This document shows, piece after piece, positions 4,863-6,505 of a stretch of 6,505 nt of DNA. A model generated the notes under the pieces. The model saw only the letters and a list, made by a program, of their open reading frames with translations. It made no database searches and was not told where the DNA came from. Numbering within the stretch: position 1 is the stretch's first letter; each line of letters starts with the position of its first letter. Both the position numbers and the translations under genes were made by a program. Origin of the DNA: a bacterium (GTDB taxonomy: Bacteria; Latescibacterota; UBA2968; GCA-2709665); the NCBI GenBank assembly GCA_027619145.1, contig JAQCGA010000242.1, forward strand, positions 1 through 6,505. The letters are read 5' to 3'.

Positions 4863-6505
4863 CTACTTGAGCAGCATCAGTTTCCGAACGGCCTTGAAGG
4901 CTTCGGTCTGAATTCGGTAGAAGTAAACGCCGCTGGCAACCTGGCGCTGGTGCGCATCCGAGCCATTCCACACAACTCGATAGCGTCCAGCAGCCTGCTC
5001 TTCACTCACCAGCGTGTTCACCAACTGACCCATTACATTGTAGATTTCCAGCTTCACCCGAGACGCATCGGCCAAATCGTAGCTGATCGTCGTTTCCGGG
5101 TTGAACGGGTTGGGATAGTTCTGACCCAGAGCAAACTGGGCAGGAGCCATCCGCACCTGCAATGCGTCGCCGGCAAAGACCTGATTCGGCAGGTCATTGG
5201 CGTCGAACACAATCCCGTTGAATACTTCGAAGCGAGAATCTTCAAAGTCGCCCTTCGGCTGGAAGGTCAGCACCGCAATAGACCCTTCGCCCACAGCAGT
5301 CTGTCCTGCATTCAAGGCGTGCGCCAAAGTCACTTCGCCTTCCTTGTCCTGGTGGACCAGGAAGAGCGGAGCGTCTGTCCCTGCGGCCGTCAACAGCCCG
5401 GCCTCGGGTGCGTTGGCACTCACGAACTCGAACAACTCAGCGTCATACTGTACGGTCAGACCCCATCCCTGCACGGCTTTGGCATCAGACAGATCCACCG
5501 TCAGCGTGACCGGTTCACCCATCCGTGCCGCACCCTTCAGGTTCAGGCTGGCAGCGGCTGCACTGTTCACTCCGCCTTCGGTAACCGGCTTGGATGCCCG
5601 CGCACTGGCGGGTGCATCCACAGCTTCTTTGCCGAAGTCCTTCGAGAAGAGCACGAAGTCTGCGAAGCTGACCTGATCGTCCGCGTTGAGATCTGCACGC
5701 AGGTCAAAGTTCGGGCTGCTGGCATCGGTCCCGAAGGCCCGTGCCAGAACCAGGAAGTCGTTGAAGTCCACCTTCGCATCAGCCGTTGCCAGGATCAAAC
5801 CCTTGATCTCAGCGCCGTCCGCGTCGTGGTATACCATCGGATCGTTCGACAATACGATGGTGCCTCCTCCGTCTACCTGAGGCGTGAAGCCCGTATGCTG
5901 CACGTCGATCAACATTGCGTCACCCAGCATCAGCTTCGTTTCGGATGCACGGCTGATGGCGCGGAAGCGTACCGTGGCCAGCGTGCCCTCGCCCGAGGCG
6001 CCTACCGGCGTCTGCCCCAGAATCGAGTTCACCAGACCCAGATCCCCTTGCTCCATCTTACCGGACATATTGGTAAGGTAGTTCTGCAGCAGATCGCCGT
6101 CTGAAACCAGGTCTTCCACTGCCAGCTTGGTAGGATCGAAAGACAGGTGCACTTCGTAAGTACGCACTGCGTTGGCACCCGAAACCTTCACCGACACATC
6201 GAAGGTCTCACCCGGACGAACTTCGCTTTCCGGCAGGCCTGTAAGCGTTACCACAGCCTTGGCGTTGTCGCCCTGGGGCTGCGCCTGCTTGAATACCGGG
6301 AACACCGGGCGAATGCTACCCAAACCGCCCGTATTGCTGGTGATATTCGCCGTAGCGTAGTCTTTGTCTGAACCGTTGATAATATTGTCCCGGTTCATGT
6401 CTGCATACGTATTGTAGTTGGCATCTCCGGGCTGAGAGAACAGCGCATCGTTAATCGCGTTCAGGTCCGCGCTGTCCACCACACCGTCTGGCACGCTATT
6501 ACCCG
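4863..6505 (-). CDS. Secreted dockerin-cohesin-dockerin-cohesin protein with FlgD-Ig/T9SS-like C-terminal tail, 5' end beyond window
   Basis: The frame is open to the window edge, giving 546 visible residues; the internal GTG at 6494 is unlikely to be the start because dockerin-like sequence already precedes and spans it. Residue numbers count from the first full codon (6503). About 1-52 is a dockerin-like pair: PDGVVDSADLNAIN, then a clear calcium loop D35-N37-D39-N43-D46 in ADMNRDNIINGSDKDYA. About 81-220 is a cohesin-like domain (VRPGETFDVSVKVSG, YEVHLSFDPTKLAVE, GTLATVRFRAIS). About 233-292 is a second dockerin-like pair; its second loop is canonical (D271-N273-D275-D282), while its first lacks ligands at positions 1 and 3. 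About 295-315 is an Ala/Ser-rich linker. About 316-452 is a second cohesin-like domain. About 456-546 is the sorting tail (QNYPNPFNPET, IYNVMGQ, VASGVYFYR, KLMLLK). No cysteine is visible. The likely role is an exported scaffold or adhesin; no enzymatic domain is seen in this part. A terminator follows. Confidence 0.9.
   Translation of the reverse strand, partial: GNSVPDGVVDSADLNAINDALFSQPGDANYNTYADMNRDNIINGSDKDYATANITSNTGGLGSIRPVFPVFKQAQPQGDNAKAVVTLTGLPESEVRPGETFDVSVKVSGANAVRTYEVHLSFDPTKLAVEDLVSDGDLLQNYLTNMSGKMEQGDLGLVNSILGQTPVGASGEGTLATVRFRAISRASETKLMLGDAMLIDVQHTGFTPQVDGGGTIVLSNDPMVYHDADGAEIKGLILATADAKVDFNDFLVLARAFGTDASSPNFDLRADLNADDQVSFADFVLFSKDFGKEAVDAPASARASKPVTEGGVNSAAAASLNLKGAARMGEPVTLTVDLSDAKAVQGWGLTVQYDAELFEFVSANAPEAGLLTAAGTDAPLFLVHQDKEGEVTLAHALNAGQTAVGEGSIAVLTFQPKGDFEDSRFEVFNGIVFDANDLPNQVFAGDALQVRMAPAQFALGQNYPNPFNPETTISYDLADASRVKLEIYNVMGQLVNTLVSEEQAAGRYRVVWNGSDAHQRQVASGVYFYRIQTEAFKAVRKLMLLK

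Noticed and set aside
4719..6104. Plus-strand open frame of 461 codons
   Set aside because: It lies antisense to the dockerin/cohesin gene, whose minus-strand translation has recognisable domains throughout. The plus-strand product has no domain or signal peptide, and its length is explained by the G/C-ending codon bias of the true gene.
6492..6494. GTG as the start of the dockerin/cohesin gene
   Set aside because: The frame continues upstream to the window edge without a stop, the GTG lies inside the first dockerin-like loop, and no signal peptide follows it, although the C-terminal tail implies an exported protein. The true start must lie outside the window.

Overview
This 6.5-kb window looks like chromosomal DNA from a Gram-negative-type bacterium of an environmental, FCB-like or neighbouring candidate lineage (for example Latescibacterota, KSB1, Marinimicrobia, Eisenbacteria or Poribacteria; the exact phylum cannot be fixed from the sequence). 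The grounds are: moderate-to-high GC; two large secreted proteins ending in the same C-terminal module (QNxPNPFNPET ... IYNxxGQ ... Y.YR ... KxMLLLK), which is the FlgD-Ig-like / type IX-secretion-sorting-like tail common in those groups; and abundant cohesin- and dockerin-like modules. All genes lie on the minus strand, so the window reads biologically from right to left.

Layout in transcription order. (1) 6505 to 4863: the 3' part of a gene for a secreted modular protein with dockerin, cohesin, dockerin, cohesin and sorting-tail modules in that order; its 5' end is outside the window. A strong intrinsic terminator (4787-4823) follows it. (2) 4862 to 4508: a 355-bp intergenic region holding that terminator, an AT-rich near-perfect 23-bp dyad, a small candidate ORF and a leader hairpin. 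(3) 4507 to 581: a complete gene for a 1308-residue secreted protein with signal peptide, N-terminal cohesin-like domain, seven Ig/cadherin-like repeats of about 98 residues, a second mixed beta region and a sorting tail. (4) 490-580: a 91-bp gap with no visible terminator. (5) 489 to 1: the 5' part of a gene for a TPR lipoprotein whose 3' end is outside the window.

Taken together this is a cell-surface or extracellular-matrix locus: two large, cysteine-free exported proteins built from adhesion-type modules and carrying matching export tails, followed by a membrane-anchored TPR lipoprotein that could serve as a periplasmic or outer-membrane partner. That functional link is inferred from context. 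No RNA genes, CRISPR arrays, insertion sequences or phage genes were seen. The long plus-strand open frames are antisense shadows of the two large genes.
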